From assembly GCF_024166365.1 (NCBI RefSeq), contig NC_064827.1:54650635-54714634 (forward strand): 64,000 nucleotides of DNA, written 5' to 3'. Positions 34,390 to 46,039 of the stretch are shown piece by piece; within the stretch, counting starts at the first letter, position 1; each line of letters begins with the position of its first letter. Origin of the DNA: Elephas maximus indicus (lineage: Eukaryota > Chordata > Mammalia > Proboscidea > Elephantidae). The notes under the pieces were generated by a model. The model did no database searches and was not told the DNA's origin. It worked only from the letters and a program-made list of their open reading frames with translations. The translations under genes were made by a program, and so were the position numbers.

Positions 34390-36719
34390 TTCAAATTATA
34401 TATACTTACAATTAAATAAATTATATTAAAAATGATGATAATAAATACTCAAAACTCACCACTTTATAATTATTTTACTATATTTTACTGTTATCTATGT
34501 ATTTATTTAAATCTACTGAGGTTATTTACATCTATTGTATACGTATGATGGAAATACTATATGATGGTATGCTACTGCACATTTCTTTCCAAGTCCATGT
34601 TCAGTGACGTTACATTGTAAGTTGAAATCAGCCACACAGTATTTATATCACCGAAATTGGCAAACCTACAAATCATGAACGCCTCCCCTCCCTCCCCGGA
34701 AAGCAAGTTGTTAGACATTTATCCAGATACCACTGACTACCCAGGGCACACACAGGCTTATGACGTGGCCTAGGGAGAGCCTCCCTACTGTTTCAGCGTG
34801 ACACTTTGAGCCTTGCTGTGTTTAATGCTTAGGTTGTATTTTCTGTGTTAATTAAATCTCTTTCCACAACTTTGTAAAAGGCATTTCATAAGGCTGATAT
34901 TCCCAGGAGTGCTGAAAGGGCACATTTCCATAAGGACTCACATGATATGGGGGCTTCATGGGGGTGCTGCTGGAATGAAATTACACAGGAAGAGACCAGA
35001 CAAAGAATATAAACTTAGAGCTTATTCTTGTGCTCCCCAAACTTTAGAACATTCCTGCAAGTGTTCAGTTCAATAAACAATTATTCCATACTCACCGCTC
35101 AGCCAACGTACTGGCTGAGTCAATGCACTTATCTAGGGGAAGAAGAAAGAATACACATAGTTCTAGTCTCAGGAAGCTTGCAACACGGTGAGGGGAGCAC
35201 TTACCATTACATTCACCCTGCATTCACCTCCCTGTTTTAAATTACAACCCCCAGCACACCTAATCCCCCTTATTCTATTTTTTCCCACAACATATCCTTC
35301 TAACATACTGTATAATTAACTTATTTTTTATTATTATTTATGGTCTTTCTTCACCCTCTAAAATGTAAGCCTACAAAGACAAGAATTTTTGTTTGTTTTG
35401 TTCCAGTTCCTGGAATGGTTCCTAGCACACAGTGGGCTTGCCATAAATATTTTTTTAAATGAATGAAATATGACAGGAAAGTACAGGATACAGCTTAATA
35501 CACTAGAAAAGACACCAAATGGCGTTCTAATTCCTGTGCCATCACTTAATTCTGTGACCCTGGGCAAGTCAATCTACCTTCCTGAGTCCCAGGATTTAGC
35601 ATGTCAGCTTCTAAATTGGACAATTAAAAGCTCAAAATTCAGTAAGTCTCCACTAGACATGCTAATCATGGCATGTCTGTCACATGCACAATCACTTCTA
35701 CTGGACAGTTTCCTTCTGCAGCCCCCAGCTCCAGGCAACCATGCTCAGAAGGCCACAAGGAAATCATCTGACTTCCTCCAACCTGCCAGCCCCCTCCTGC
35801 CTAAGTGATTGGACCAGCAAAGGCACTTGACCCCAGGACAGACAGAGGCTTATGATGTGGCCCAGGGAGAAAGATGGACCCAGATAAAGAAGAAGGAGTC
35901 AACCCAATTCTACTCTTGTGAATTTAAATTGGAAAGCATAGATAGATCAGGTAGTTTGCTGAAGCTTATAGGTCACAAGCTTGAGAGAAGCTGGAGAGGC
36001 ACAATTAGCCATAAACGAGCCAAGCTGGGAGTCAGCAGAAGCCATGAGGTCGAGAAAAGACACAGAGGGTGCGAAAAGAAAGCTAGGTTTTAGCAGGAAG
36101 ACTTAAGTTTATAATAGCAAAAGATAGGGAATAACCTAAATGTCCAGTAAAGGGGAATGTTTATAAACATGACTCATTCACATGATGGATGTACTGGCTC
36201 TGCCTGCTGAGTTCATCAGCCTGAAAACAAGAGACAAACTCAACTCACTTATTGTGATGGAGTTAACTGGGAGATGAGCTACCCTGTCACTGTGGGTCAC
36301 AGTAAGACCTGTGCTATTTGTTTACCATGCAGTTACACTCTCCCAAGTGGATTTTATTGGCTCATACTGGGGCCATTCCATAGGGAGCATCTCTATTGGG
36401 CAGCTGGTGCCCAGCCCACACATGGTTGAGGAGCTTTTGCCAATACATTGGTCCCCAACCCAGTCAGCTGTGATTAGGAGAGCAGCTAGCTCTCCTAAAT
36501 GGAGAAAGTTGTTCTCGTCTCAAATAAACCCCCTATCAGTCTGTCTAACTAAATGAAATATTACACAGACTTTTAAAATGGCTTTCACCGGAAGTTTTTA
36601 AAGACATGTAGAAATGTGTAGGATATAATAAGGATATGTAAGTTAAAAAATTACAAAGTTGAATCTGAAAAGTCAGCTCGTGTGTGTGTACGTATTCTGC
36701 CTTTGGTAACAGAAGAGAA
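34390..36719. other. Mostly unassigned; L2 3' end at 35,343-35,465
   Basis: An L2-like 3' block ('aaatgtaagcctacaaagac' ... 'aaatgaatgaaa') and a MIR-like piece at 35,540-35,610 ('tctgtgaccctgggcaagtc') are visible. No gene is supported. The 112- and 94-codon frames at 35,470-36,093 lack motifs. Confidence 0.5.
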
Positions 36720-36721
36720 GA

Positions 36722-37366
36722 TGCTGTTGTTGTTGTTTGGTGCTGTCGAGTCGGTTCCGACTCATAGCAACCCTATGCACAACAGGACAAAACATTGCCT
36801 GGTCCTGAGCCATGCTTACAATAGTTATGCTTGAGCTCATTGCTGCAGCCACTGTGTCAATCCACCTCATTGAGGTTCTTCCTCTTTTCCGCTGACCCTG
36901 TACTTTGCCAAGCATGATGTCCTTCAGAGACTGATCCCTCCTGACAACATGTCCAAAGTATGTAAGACGCAGTCTGGCCATCCTTGCTTCTAAGGAGCAT
37001 TCTGGTTGTAGTTCTTCCAAGACAGATTTGTTCATTCTTTTGGCAGTCCGTGGTATATTCAATATTCTTCGCCAACACCACAATTCAAAGGCGTCAACTC
37101 TTCTTCTGTGTTCCTTATTCATTGTCCAGCTTTCACATGCATATGATGTGATTGAAAACACCATGGCCTGGGTCAGGTGCACCTTAGTCTTCAGGGTGAC
37201 ATCTTTGCTCTTCAACACTTTGAAGAGGTCCTTTGCAGCAGATTTACCCAATGCAATGCGTCTTTTGATTTCTTGACTGCTGCTTCCGTGGCTGCTGATT
37301 GTGGATCTACGTAAAATGAAATCCTTGACAACTTCAATCCTTTCTCCGTTTATCACGATGCTAGTT
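36722..37366 (-). pseudogene. RTE LINE 3' end with open C-terminal frame
   Basis: 5'-truncated RTE. Starting just after the RT domain, the reverse frame is open for 227 codons (37,356-36,673), covering the RTE C-terminal region with 'SYACESWTMNKEHRRR', 'LWCWRRILNIPRT', 'LTYFGHVVRRDQSL' and 'MRWIDTVAAAMSSS'. It then passes through the RTE 3' UTR/tail, where the 'gtcgagtcggttccgactca' text shared with AfroSINEs lies. It lacks endonuclease and catalytic core, so no activity is expected. The open frame suggests a younger copy than those at 12 and 49 kb. Confidence 0.9.
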
Positions 37367-37394
37367 TCTTCCTAAATGTCTTTTAGTTAGTGCA

Positions 37395-37562
37395 AAACCA
37401 AAAACCAAACCCAGTGCCGTCGAGTCGATTCCGACTCATAGCGACTCTATAGGACAGAGTAGAACTGCCCGATAGAGTTTCCAAGGAGCGCCTGGTAGAT
37501 TGGTACTGCCAACCCTTTGGTTAGCAGCCATAGCACTTAACCACTATGCCACCAGGGTTTCC
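37395..37562 (-). repeat. AfroSINE, well preserved, perfect 12-bp TSD
   Basis: Flanked by 'ttagttagtgca' at 37,383-37,394 and 37,563-37,574. It keeps several CpGs ('gtcgagtcgattccgactca'), suggesting one of the younger insertions here. Confidence 0.95.
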
Positions 37563-37571
37563 TTAGTTAGT

Positions 37572-37800
37572 GCAGGGATTGGCAAATAATGGCCCTCCAG
37601 CCAAAGCCAGCCTCCCATCTGTTTTAGTAAATAAAATTTTACTGAAACACAGTCGTGACCATACATTTACATATTGTCTCTGTCTGCTTTTGTGCTGCAA
37701 TGGTAAAGTTGAGTAGTTGCAACAGAGACATGCCCACAAAGCCTAAAATATTTACTATCTGGCCCTCTGCTTTTAAAAAGTCTGCTTATTTCTGCTTTAG
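37572..37800. mobile_element. Probable non-autonomous DNA transposon (hAT-type)
   Basis: Begins 'cagggattggcaaataatgg', contains 'aaataaaattttactgaaac' and ends 'taaaatatttactatctggc'. The reverse orientation of similar blocks occurs at 43,843-44,045. Name not assigned. Confidence 0.45.
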
Positions 37801-37804
37801 TGTA

Positions 37805-39350
37805 TTGAGAACACACATGCAGGCCAGATCATTCAAAACTGTTCTTTACTGTGGGTTCCAAGTTTTATATTTCATATCAGAGTTCACAGGGCCTGAAGAA
37901 TCCAGCACTGAGTCCCCTTTTCTATTAAATTGTTCTCCAACTTCTCAACAGGCTCAGGGCCTTCATTCTAAACTCTTGAGATACCCTATAGAGCTACCCC
38001 TAGACCCTGCAAGTAATGGAGACAAAAGGAGAAAAAGGCTGTCATGGTGGGTCTGATTCTGTCTCTTCCTAGAGTTGAACTGCCCCCTTCTGTTAACCAA
38101 AACCTGGAAGATACTAGAAGAGGAGAGGGGATATCAAGTCACATTTGCAAATATAGACATATTTTTAAAATCTGGAAGGATATGTACCAATAAATTCACT
38201 GTGATTCCTCTGAGTTGTGGGACTGTGGATAATTTTAATATTCTTCTCTATAGTTTTTTTTTATTTTTTATGATTTGTTAAAATGAGCATGTACTGCTTG
38301 AATATTCAGGAAAATGAAGTTATTTTCACTTTTAAAACATTATTATAAAACAATAAACAAGAGCATCACAGGTTGGCACCCAGGGAAAATCACATGGGTG
38401 ACATTCCTGCAGGGTCAGAAATCTGGGTACTCTTAGTCAATCTAAGTTTGTTTTCTCGACCAGAGCTGTTCTCAGAAAGAGCTGAAATCTGGAAAGCCCA
38501 ATATTTTCATAGCCTGCTCAGCCACTTGGCTCATAAATTTCAATTGTACTGGCATTCTTTTTTCTCCTGGGAACTCCTCTACCCTCTGGGCCTTTAAAAG
38601 TAGCCTCTAAGCTGCCACATATTTTTTCTTCAATTTGGTCAAGGTTCTCTTTTCAAAAGCCATAGACATTGGTTTTGCATAGCAGAAAAAGTCAGACAGA
38701 CCTGAATCCAGTATGGGCTCTGCTACTTAGCTGAGTTTGGACAAGTTACTAACCCTCTCATCTATAAAAGGGAGGTAATCCTACCTTTGGGAAAAGAAAA
38801 AGTTCTGAATTTTAGACACTAGTTGGGTCATATATGTAAGTGGTGGGGACTCCAGAATCTAAACTCATGTAGATCGGTGGTTCTCCTCTCCTGCTCCTCT
38901 TCATGGTGGTAACAGTAAGTAGTCACAGGAGCCCAGTCTTCTCCCATATGGAAGGAGCCACAGCCATCTTGCAATCATACCTTTGATTACCTGTCAACTG
39001 CCCAGGTGACATCCTAAGATTTGGGTTTGCATTTAAGGAGAGGAAAAAAGACTTCAAGGCCTCCAGCCTTGCCTGCACCACCACAGATCTGCACTAGGTT
39101 CTTGGCACAAGCCTAGAGAGTTACTTCATATTACAGAATCAAGACATGTTTATTACAAAATTTGAGACAATGTCACCTTAATGTATTGAACCCAACCACT
39201 ATTCTTTACAGTACCTACCTCACAGAGATACAGGGAAGACTTAATGAAACTAAATGGGATAAAGCAGTGAATAGAGAATTAGCAGTACAGTAGAGGAATA
39301 TCAGGGAATTTTCTCTTCCTCCTCCTTATTTTCCTTCTTCTTCCTTATTC
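37805..39350. other. Unassigned; MIR at 38,690-38,800
   Basis: MIR-like block 'cagacctgaatccagtatgg' to 'atctataaaagggaggtaat' on the reverse strand. Otherwise no recognised repeat or gene. Confidence 0.55.
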
Positions 39351-39354
39351 TAAT

Positions 39355-39560
39355 TTTAGTGGCCTTTCTTCTGATCTCCTATAGCACTTACCATGCTGGA
39401 TTTTAAATGCCTAATTTACTAGGCTATGAATGCTTAGAAAAAGTGAGCTATATTCTTCTTATTCACCATTTAATCCCCATAGCCTAGCACAGTGCCTGGT
39501 ATGTGATGGATACACATTTAACATTTGATAAATTGAAAGAATGAGTAAATGAATAAAATT
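39355..39560 (+). repeat. L2 3' end
   Basis: 'ctcctatagcacttaccatg' then 'agcctagcacagtgcctggt' and 'gaatgagtaaatgaataaa', the typical L2 3' terminus. Confidence 0.75.
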
Positions 39561-39599
39561 TGACTCTTCACACTGATTCTCTAAACCTGCTCCTCCCCT

Positions 39600-40372
39600 A
39601 GTATTCCCCATCCCAAAGAATAGCAACTCAATCTTTCCAGTTGCTCAGGCCAAAAATACAGTCATCCCTTAAAACCAAGATGAGAATGTAAGGGTCCGGA
39701 GAAACTAGATTAATGGAAACAGAACCACTAGAATGGCAATATTGAGAATGTTCATGTATTGTGAAGAATGCAAACAATGTCACTGAACAATTTGTGCAGA
39801 AATTGTTGAATGGGAACCTAAACTGCTATGTAAACCTTCACTGAAAACGCAATAAAATATTGTTAAAATATATGTATATATTATATATAGTCATTCTTGA
39901 GGCTTCTCTTTCTCTAAAAATTCATATCCAAGCTATCAGCAAACAGAGCTGGCTCAAATTATATCCAGAATGCAACCATTCCTCACCACCTTCACTGCTA
40001 CCACACTGGCCAGGGCCAACATCTGCCCTCAAGTCCATTTTTAATACAACAGCTAGAGGGAACCTCTAAAAATATGTCAGGTCATGCCACTCCCTTCTCA
40101 AAACCTTTCAATGATTCCTCATTTTACACAGAATATAAACCAAAGTCTTAAATGTGGCCTTCAAGTCCTTTTCCATTTCCCCCTTCTTCACTTCTCTGAC
40201 CTTTTCTCCTATTCCTCTCAGACAAGTCTACTCTGTTCCAGCCACAGTGGCTTTCTCAATGCTTCTCCAGGCACACTCCCACCTCGGCCCTCTGCAACTT
40301 ATGTTTCCTCTGGAGACCCAGATATTGGCCTGCCTCATCTCTTTTAGGCCTTTGCTCAAACATCACCATAAA
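39600..40372 (+). repeat. L2 fragment split by an L1
   Basis: 'cagttgctcaggccaaaaat' before the L1 and 'aggcttctctttctctaaaa' after it. Then 'gccactcccttctcaaaacc', 'cttcaagtccttttccattt' and 'ggcctttgctcaaacatcac', L2 blocks in normal order. Confidence 0.75.
39671..39888 (+). mobile_element. Short L1 3' end nested in L2
   Basis: Last ~190 bases of the L1 tail variant also seen at 26,600-26,785, ending 'cgcaataaaatattg'. Flanks 'agtcatccctt' (39,660-39,670) and 'agtcattctt' (39,889-39,898) are an imperfect TSD within L2. Confidence 0.82.
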
Positions 40373-40375
40373 GCA

Positions 40376-40950
40376 AAACATGAGACAAAGGCTTGTATGA
40401 AAGTAGTTGATTTGAGAAGTGATCCCAGGAAATAGGAGTGAGGGATAGAGGAAAATGAAGAAGAGGAGTGAAGATCAACGTGTTATCGGTCACCGCTTTG
40501 AGTTACTGGAGATGATTCCACCAGGCCTTCTGAGAAGCCCTATAAATTGAGCCTCAGAAATGTCCATCCAAAGAATAAATAGGGGGAGAATTTATCCATC
40601 TCCATTGGTCATAGTTGTTAACTCCCATGAGGTGTTAACACCCTGGCACTTTCAGTCTGCGCATGAGTGAGCACTGAGCACGTGTTCCACTTTGTGGCAT
40701 CAGAGGATCCCTGGGGCAGAAAGCATGAAGTGGGACCAAGACACACGTGCACAGAGTTGTTTCTACAGCCATGGCTGGAGTAAAAGATAGGCCAAGAGGA
40801 TGCATGGCTGGGCACAGGTTTGTCCAATATGATCCACCCCATACTCCACTGAAATCCAATCTTGCCCTCCTTAAATCCAGCCCATCACAGCCTTTAAGGC
40901 ATTATCTAGCTGCAATCTCTAAAAAAGGCTTGATATAATTAGTAGAACAA
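40376..40950. mobile_element. ERVL/MLT2-like LTR, left copy
   Basis: 'aggcttgtatgaaagtagtt', 'gagaagtgatcccaggaaat' and 'gtgttaacaccctggc' resemble MLT2-type LTRs. Several blocks have counterparts in 43,388-43,835. Exact ends not fixed. Confidence 0.5.
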
Positions 40951-40954
40951 GTTA

Positions 40955-42955
40955 AGTCTCCATTGCTACAAATAGTCCCAAGGCTGTAATTGATATTCAT
41001 TATCACTCTCCACCATTCATTTTAGATTTTTCTCACCTTTTCAGCCATGGGGACTAGCTCCTCATACTTCTTTAAGTATTCAATGGTAGCACTATGTTTT
41101 ACGAGCCCTCCTGGGATGTGGCATTGCTTCTGAGTGCTAGGTTAGCCAGGAGTGCAGTTTCCACATTTCCACTTAGACCTCTCTACTGTAAGGACTCATT
41201 CTCCATAGATCAGGGAACCACTATGGGATGCATTCCTGCCAAATGCATCCCAATTACTTGCTTGGGGACAAGGGAAATAGCTACAGTATGGGTCTAAGGA
41301 TCTGTGGATTCACTGTGAGACATGTATGCCAGAACTCCATTTATCACCTGGTCTCTAAAGGCCCACATTCTATCCAGGGAACTTTGATGGCCTATCAGGT
41401 CTCCTGATACCAGAGCCAGCTCAGAGCCCATACCTTAAGGCCCTCAAAGGATCTAAATATTCACTTTTCCCTCGGTGCCCAGCAACTGTGGTAAATGGCC
41501 ACATGGTCCCTTTGGGGACCAATTCCTGTTGCCATCAAGCTCTTAACCACCGTGCCACCAGGGCTCCTTGGGGACAAATAGACAGAATATTTATCATATA
41601 TACTTGTAATGACATTGAAGGGTCCATCTTTATTCAATTTGTTCTAGGTCTGTGAACTGGCTTAGATCTAGAAACTGGGTGAGGCATTACGATTTTCCAT
41701 TTGGTAACTGATGTCAGCCCTCTGCTCTCCAGAGCTCAGTCTTTCTCTAGTTATGGAATTCAAGCAATACCATAGCTGGCTACTTGTCTCTTTGTATCCT
41801 AGAAACCCCCTGTCACAGATCCCTGAAAGGCAAGGCCCCATTTGCTACTTCTGCCTTGCTACCTTTGATGGTTAAGTGCTGCCACCCAGTCTCTGGCATT
41901 ATGGTGTCTCATCAGCTCAGCGGATTCTAGGGAGCCCAGGGCATGGCAGTATCATCTGATGTTATCCTGTGTCAAGGACATCCGCCACTTATTAGCTTCT
42001 CAACAATGCCAATAACCCTCCCCACCTCATAATGCCTTCATGATATGGGTACCATCTGGGCCCTGCCAGTGAATATAGTCTGCTGATAGGTCTCACATAA
42101 AAAATCCATTATAGCACTCCCACCTTCCTGAGACTTCTTCCCCTTCTTCAATTCTCTGCTAGGGAAGTTCCAGGTTCCCTATCTGGTTTACCACAGACCA
42201 TCTTATTAAAAATCCTTTCCAGAGGTACAGCAGGACAAGTTCTAGGTGTCTTTGCTAAGATATTAAACACCAAGTCATGAGAAAGTGCTCCCATATCAAT
42301 AAATTCTCCCCTGTCCACCCTTATAGTCCACCTTTCCCTAATTCAACACCTCACAAGATTTATTCCATACATGTTTCCCTGGTACCTGCCAGTACATGTC
42401 AGCCAAGTCCCACAATTCTTTTGTGTGTTATTTCCTTCTGGAGCAGGGATTGTACTTTTTCAGCTGGGTTCTGGTGCAACCTGACCCTCATTACTGGTCT
42501 GGAAGCGATAAGAGGAGGTGAGAGCAGATCTTAAGGAATACAAGTATCATCCTGCGAGACACTTGCCAAAGCCTAGCTTTTTACAGGGCTCCAATCAAGG
42601 AGAGGCTGCTCTTCTCTAACAAGGGGGAAGGGACTGAAACAGTCCAGCTGATTCTCAGGCTCATGCCCACAATTGTTCCTGACTGTGCATGCACGCTAGA
42701 CGAGACTTTGCATTCAGTCTTCTTTGTAGTTCTGTCACTTTTAAGTCCTGAGCCTGATTTTCATCACTGTCTGCCCTGCAGCTACAGATGAAATTCTCTT
42801 CAAAGCTTCCCTGGAGCCCTTTTGACATTCACAGCATACCTTGAATTGAGTGTCGGCTGAACCTGAGTCTGTCATTTTCTTTCTTCATGGTTTCTAAAGA
42901 AGTGAATAGAAGCCAGTCAATTCTACAATCTCTACAATGACAATTACCTCCATAC
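40955..42955. mobile_element. Decayed ERVL-like internal region
   Basis: Sits between two related LTR-like ends. Text such as 'ggtgcccagcaactgtggta', 'caataaattctcccctgtcc' and 'tccacctttccctaattcaa' recalls ERVL/MaLR internal consensus. No open frame of useful length and no retroviral motif survives, so orientation is not assigned. Contains a 48-bp SINE remnant. Confidence 0.45.
41520..41567 (-). repeat. Internally deleted AfroSINE (48 bp) with TSD
   Basis: The 3' end text 'cctgttgccatcaag' is joined directly to the 5' head 'ctcttaaccaccgtgccacc'. Flanked by 'ttggggac' at 41,512-41,519 and 41,568-41,575. The middle of the SINE is absent. Confidence 0.85.
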
Positions 42956-42959
42956 CATC

Positions 42960-43182
42960 ATTTCTGGATCCTTCAACGAGAATGTAAGCTCCACCCATGC
43001 AGAATTTTTTTGTCTGTCTTGTTCACTGCAGCACTACAGCATGTAGAAGAATGCCTGACCCATGGTAAGTGCTCAATATATTTTTGTAAAATGAATTAAA
43101 ATGACACAATAGGTGTTATGGATTGAATTGTGTCCCCCAAAATATGTGTTGGAATTCTAACCCCTCTACCTGTGAATGTCAT
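42960..43182 (+). repeat. Duplicated segment, copy 1 (L2 end + LTR start)
   Basis: Matches 44,186-44,408 across an L2 3' end and the first ~60 bases of an MLT1-like LTR ('gttatggattgaattgtgtc'). The LTR stops abruptly at 43,182, and ERVL-like sequence lies on both sides. Confidence 0.85.
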
Positions 43183-43387
43183 AAGCCAATGTTTCACTCT
43201 CCACCTGTGCCCCATCCTAACCCGCCACCCATGAAAGTCTCTGTAATTGTGATGCCCCATCTTGCCAGGGTTATCTCCCCCATACCTACCACCAGCAATG
43301 GGGTGTTTTGCCATCTAACTGGCAAGTGAACCGGTTCCAGAGTCCTATCCTGAGAGTCAGCTTTCTAAGGCCACAAACCTGGTACCA

Positions 43388-43835
43388 ATTGTCTTAGCCT
43401 GGTTTCCCCCTCAAAAGCAGAGCCTCAGTCAGCTCTCAGGGAGCAAGAACAAGGAGGAAAAAACACAGAGAGAGAAAAAGACAATGTATCATGGTGTTGG
43501 CCATCATTTTGAGCAACTAGAGCTTGATCCTACCAGGATCTTACAGGAGGCATATAGAATGTGACACAGAATTATCTGCTCATGAGAAAAATGGGGGGAA
43601 AGCATTTATCTATTGGCTCCATAGGGTGTTAGCTCTTTCACACTGCCAGGGTGCACATGTGTGAGTTCCAAGCAGATTTCCATCAGAAAGACAAAGAGAT
43701 GGAAGATGGGGGTTAGGGTGGGAGGGGAGTACAGAAAGTAAAAGATGTTCAGTGCAGCTGAGGCCAGGTGCTGTCAGGTTATACCTGGGTTAAGCTGGTT
43801 GCCATAGCAATGGCATAAAAGGTGGGCCAAGTTGG
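43388..43835. mobile_element. ERVL/MLT2-like LTR, right copy
   Basis: Begins 'tgtcttagcctggtttcccc'. Shares with 40,376-40,950 the blocks 'gatcctaccaggatctta', 'gcatttatctattggctcc' and 'taaaaggtgggccaag'. Diverged. Confidence 0.5.
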
Positions 43836-43842
43836 CAAACTT

Positions 43843-44045
43843 TCTGTAAAGGGCCCAATGGTAAATATTTTAAGCTGTGCAGGCTACATATGGTCTGTCA
43901 CATATTCTTCCTTGTTTTTTTCTTTTTTTTTAACCCTTTAAAAACATTTTTAAAAAAACCAACTTTTTAGTTTGTGGACCTTATAAGACCAGGCTGTGGG
44001 TGGATTCAGCCAGAGGGCTGGAGTTTTCATCCCCTGGCCAGGAGG
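43843..44045. mobile_element. Probable non-autonomous DNA transposon (hAT-type)
   Basis: 'tggcaaactttctgtaaagg', 'atggtaaatattttaagctg' and 'gtgggtggattcagccagag' form the inverse-oriented relative of 37,572-37,800, with a T-rich insertion in the middle. Confidence 0.45.
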
Positions 44046-44084
44046 ACATGAGGCCTGTCCTGGTAGAGAGGCTTTCCTGAGCAC

Positions 44085-44339
44085 CTTAGTCATAGACACC
44101 CGTACCCTTCCCTGCCTCCCTTCCTTGACTGATTTTTCTCTTTAGCGTTTATCACTTTCTAAAATGCTATATAATTTACATATTTATTTCTGGATCCTTC
44201 AACTAGAATGTAAGCTCGACCCATGCAGAGTTTTTTTGTCTGTCTTGTTTACTGCAGTATTGCAGTGTGTAGAAGAGTGCCTGACCCGTGGGAGGTGCTC
44301 AGTACGTTTTTTTAAAACAAATTAAAATAACACAACAGC
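44085..44339 (+). repeat. L2 3' end
   Basis: 'agcgtttatcactttctaaa', 'ctagaatgtaagctcgaccc' and 'gtgcctgacccgtgggaggt' are in L2 order. Interrupted at 44,340 by an LTR. Confidence 0.75.
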
Positions 44340-44408
44340 TGTTATGGATTGAATTGCGTCCCCCCAAATATATGTTGGAATTCTAACCCCTCTACCTGTG
44401 GTTGTCAT
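44186..44408 (+). repeat. Duplicated segment, copy 2 (likely source)
   Basis: Same 223-bp text as 42,960-43,182. Here both the L2 (to the left) and the LTR (to the right) continue beyond the matching part, so this copy is probably the source. Confidence 0.85.
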
Positions 44409-44911
44409 TCTGTTTGGAAGTAGTGTTTTGTAAGGTTAATAAGGCCTTAACGGTGCAGGTGTAGGGTGTGTCCTAAACTTAATTACCTCTTAGCTATAAA
44501 AAGAGCAGCTTAAACATGGGGAAGACACAATATCACAGAAGCAGAGGAGCCCTGGTGGTGCAGTGGGTAAGAGCTTGGCTGCTAACCAGAAGGTCAACAG
44601 TTCAGATCCACCAACTACTCCTTGGAAAAACTCTATGGGGCAGTTCTACTCTCTCCTGTAGGATGGCTATGGGTCAGAATTGACTCCACAGCAATGGTTT
44701 TGGTTTGGTTTAGGGAGGCAGATGAATCTACAAGCACAGAAACTTCAAGGATTGCCAACTACTAGAAGCTAAAATAGTCAAAGAAGTACCTGCCCCTAGA
44801 GCCACACCTTGAATTCAGACTTCGAGCCTCCTAAACTGAGAAAATAAAGTTCTGTTTTAAAGCCCCCCAGGTGACTTGATTCTGTTACAGCCGCACTAGG
44901 AAACTAAGAAA
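44340..44911 (+). mobile_element. Solo LTR, MLT1/MaLR-like, with SINE
   Basis: Starts TGTTATGGATTGAATTGCG and ends near 'aaactaagaaa'. Flanks 'acagc' and 'atagc' agree at four of five bases. An AfroSINE sits at 44,546. Confidence 0.75.
44546..44713 (+). repeat. AfroSINE nested in LTR
   Basis: Forward full-length copy from 'ggagccctggtggtgcagtg' to 'tggttttggtttggttt'. Flanks 'agaagcaga' and 'ggaggcaga' suggest a decayed TSD. Confidence 0.92.
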
Positions 44912-45114
44912 ATAGCATACTTGTGTTTAGCACTTTACAAATGACAAGAATCTTTGACATACATTTCAATATCCATTTTTGTGTTATCTTCATACAATCA
45001 CCCTTTGAGGTAGGCAAAGCAGGCACTTTACCCTTACCCTGCAAATCAGGAAGAGAGGTTAAGCAATAAAAACAGCATTGGAATAGAAGAAAAATCAGAG
45101 GATTTGGATCATAT

Positions 45115-45275
45115 AAATCTGATTTTGAATTCTGGCTCTAACAATGTGTGATCTTGGTAACCTGTTCAACCTCTTTGCAATCAATTTCTTATTGGTGAAA
45201 TGGAGATAATAATACTCACCTTCTAAGGCTCTGATAAAGATTAAATGAAATAAAATACTTGGAGAAATAGTAGAA
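45115..45275 (-). repeat. MIR
   Basis: 'tttgaattctggctctaaca', 'atttcttattggtgaaatgg' and 'aataatactcaccttctaag', reverse orientation. Confidence 0.78.
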
Positions 45276-45662
45276 TTTAGTCCAGAGGTTGAAAATCGAC
45301 AGCCCTTGGGAGGGATGTAGGAAAGGGATTTGAGTAAGAGGACTTATATCTCCATGTACTTATTCCATAGTAAGTGGCAAAAAATACTAGTCTTTGCAAA
45401 TTCTAGCCCAATCCACAGGAAGAAAGGGAATAAACACATTTCAATCATCCACAGGCACTATTTATACAACCTGCACCTCTGCCCTCAGGCTCAGTTTTGT
45501 TTGACTGGTTAGCTTGATTTTGCCCACAAGTGTGTTAAAAGGCAGTGTCTTCAGGCAAGTGTTCAGCTTAGCGGCAATATAAACTGCTTCTTGCCACTTA
45601 TCTTACTATGGCTTCACACATTAATTCAACCTGTCTGGCCCCTGTAGGCATTTTGAGTTCTC

Positions 45663-45711
45663 TACTATAGGGTCGCTATGAGTCCGGATCGACTCGATAG
45701 CACTGGGCTTT
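45663..45711 (+). repeat. AfroSINE 3' end, 5'-truncated
   Basis: Only 'tagggtcgctatgagtccgg' through 'actcgatagcactggg', about 48 bases, with CpGs kept. No convincing TSD. Confidence 0.8.
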
Positions 45712-45739
45712 TACTCCTAGCTTAGTGCTAATTTGTTGG

Positions 45740-45850
45740 CAGCAGCCAGACCCAGGTTTGAATATTGACACCACTGCCTTCTAGCTGTGTAACTTGCACA
45801 AGTCATTTAATCTCTCTGAGCCTCATTTATGTGAAATCAGGGTATTTTTG
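45740..45850 (-). repeat. MIR
   Basis: 'cagacccaggtttgaatatt', 'tgtgtaacttgcacaagtca' and 'aatctctctgagcctcattt'. Confidence 0.75.
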
Positions 45851-46039
45851 CCTCCTTAACTCCATCTGTCACAAAGTAGAACACTTAAGCTCCCAGATTT
45901 GCAAGGATCCCAGTCTAGACTTTTTCCTGATTTTCCAAGGGGACCCCAGACTGCAAATGTGTAAATGAAATGCAGAGCCAGTTCTGTTTGCTCTTAAGGC
46001 AGTCTACAACAGAAACCTCAGCACTGCAAAGATGCCTCC

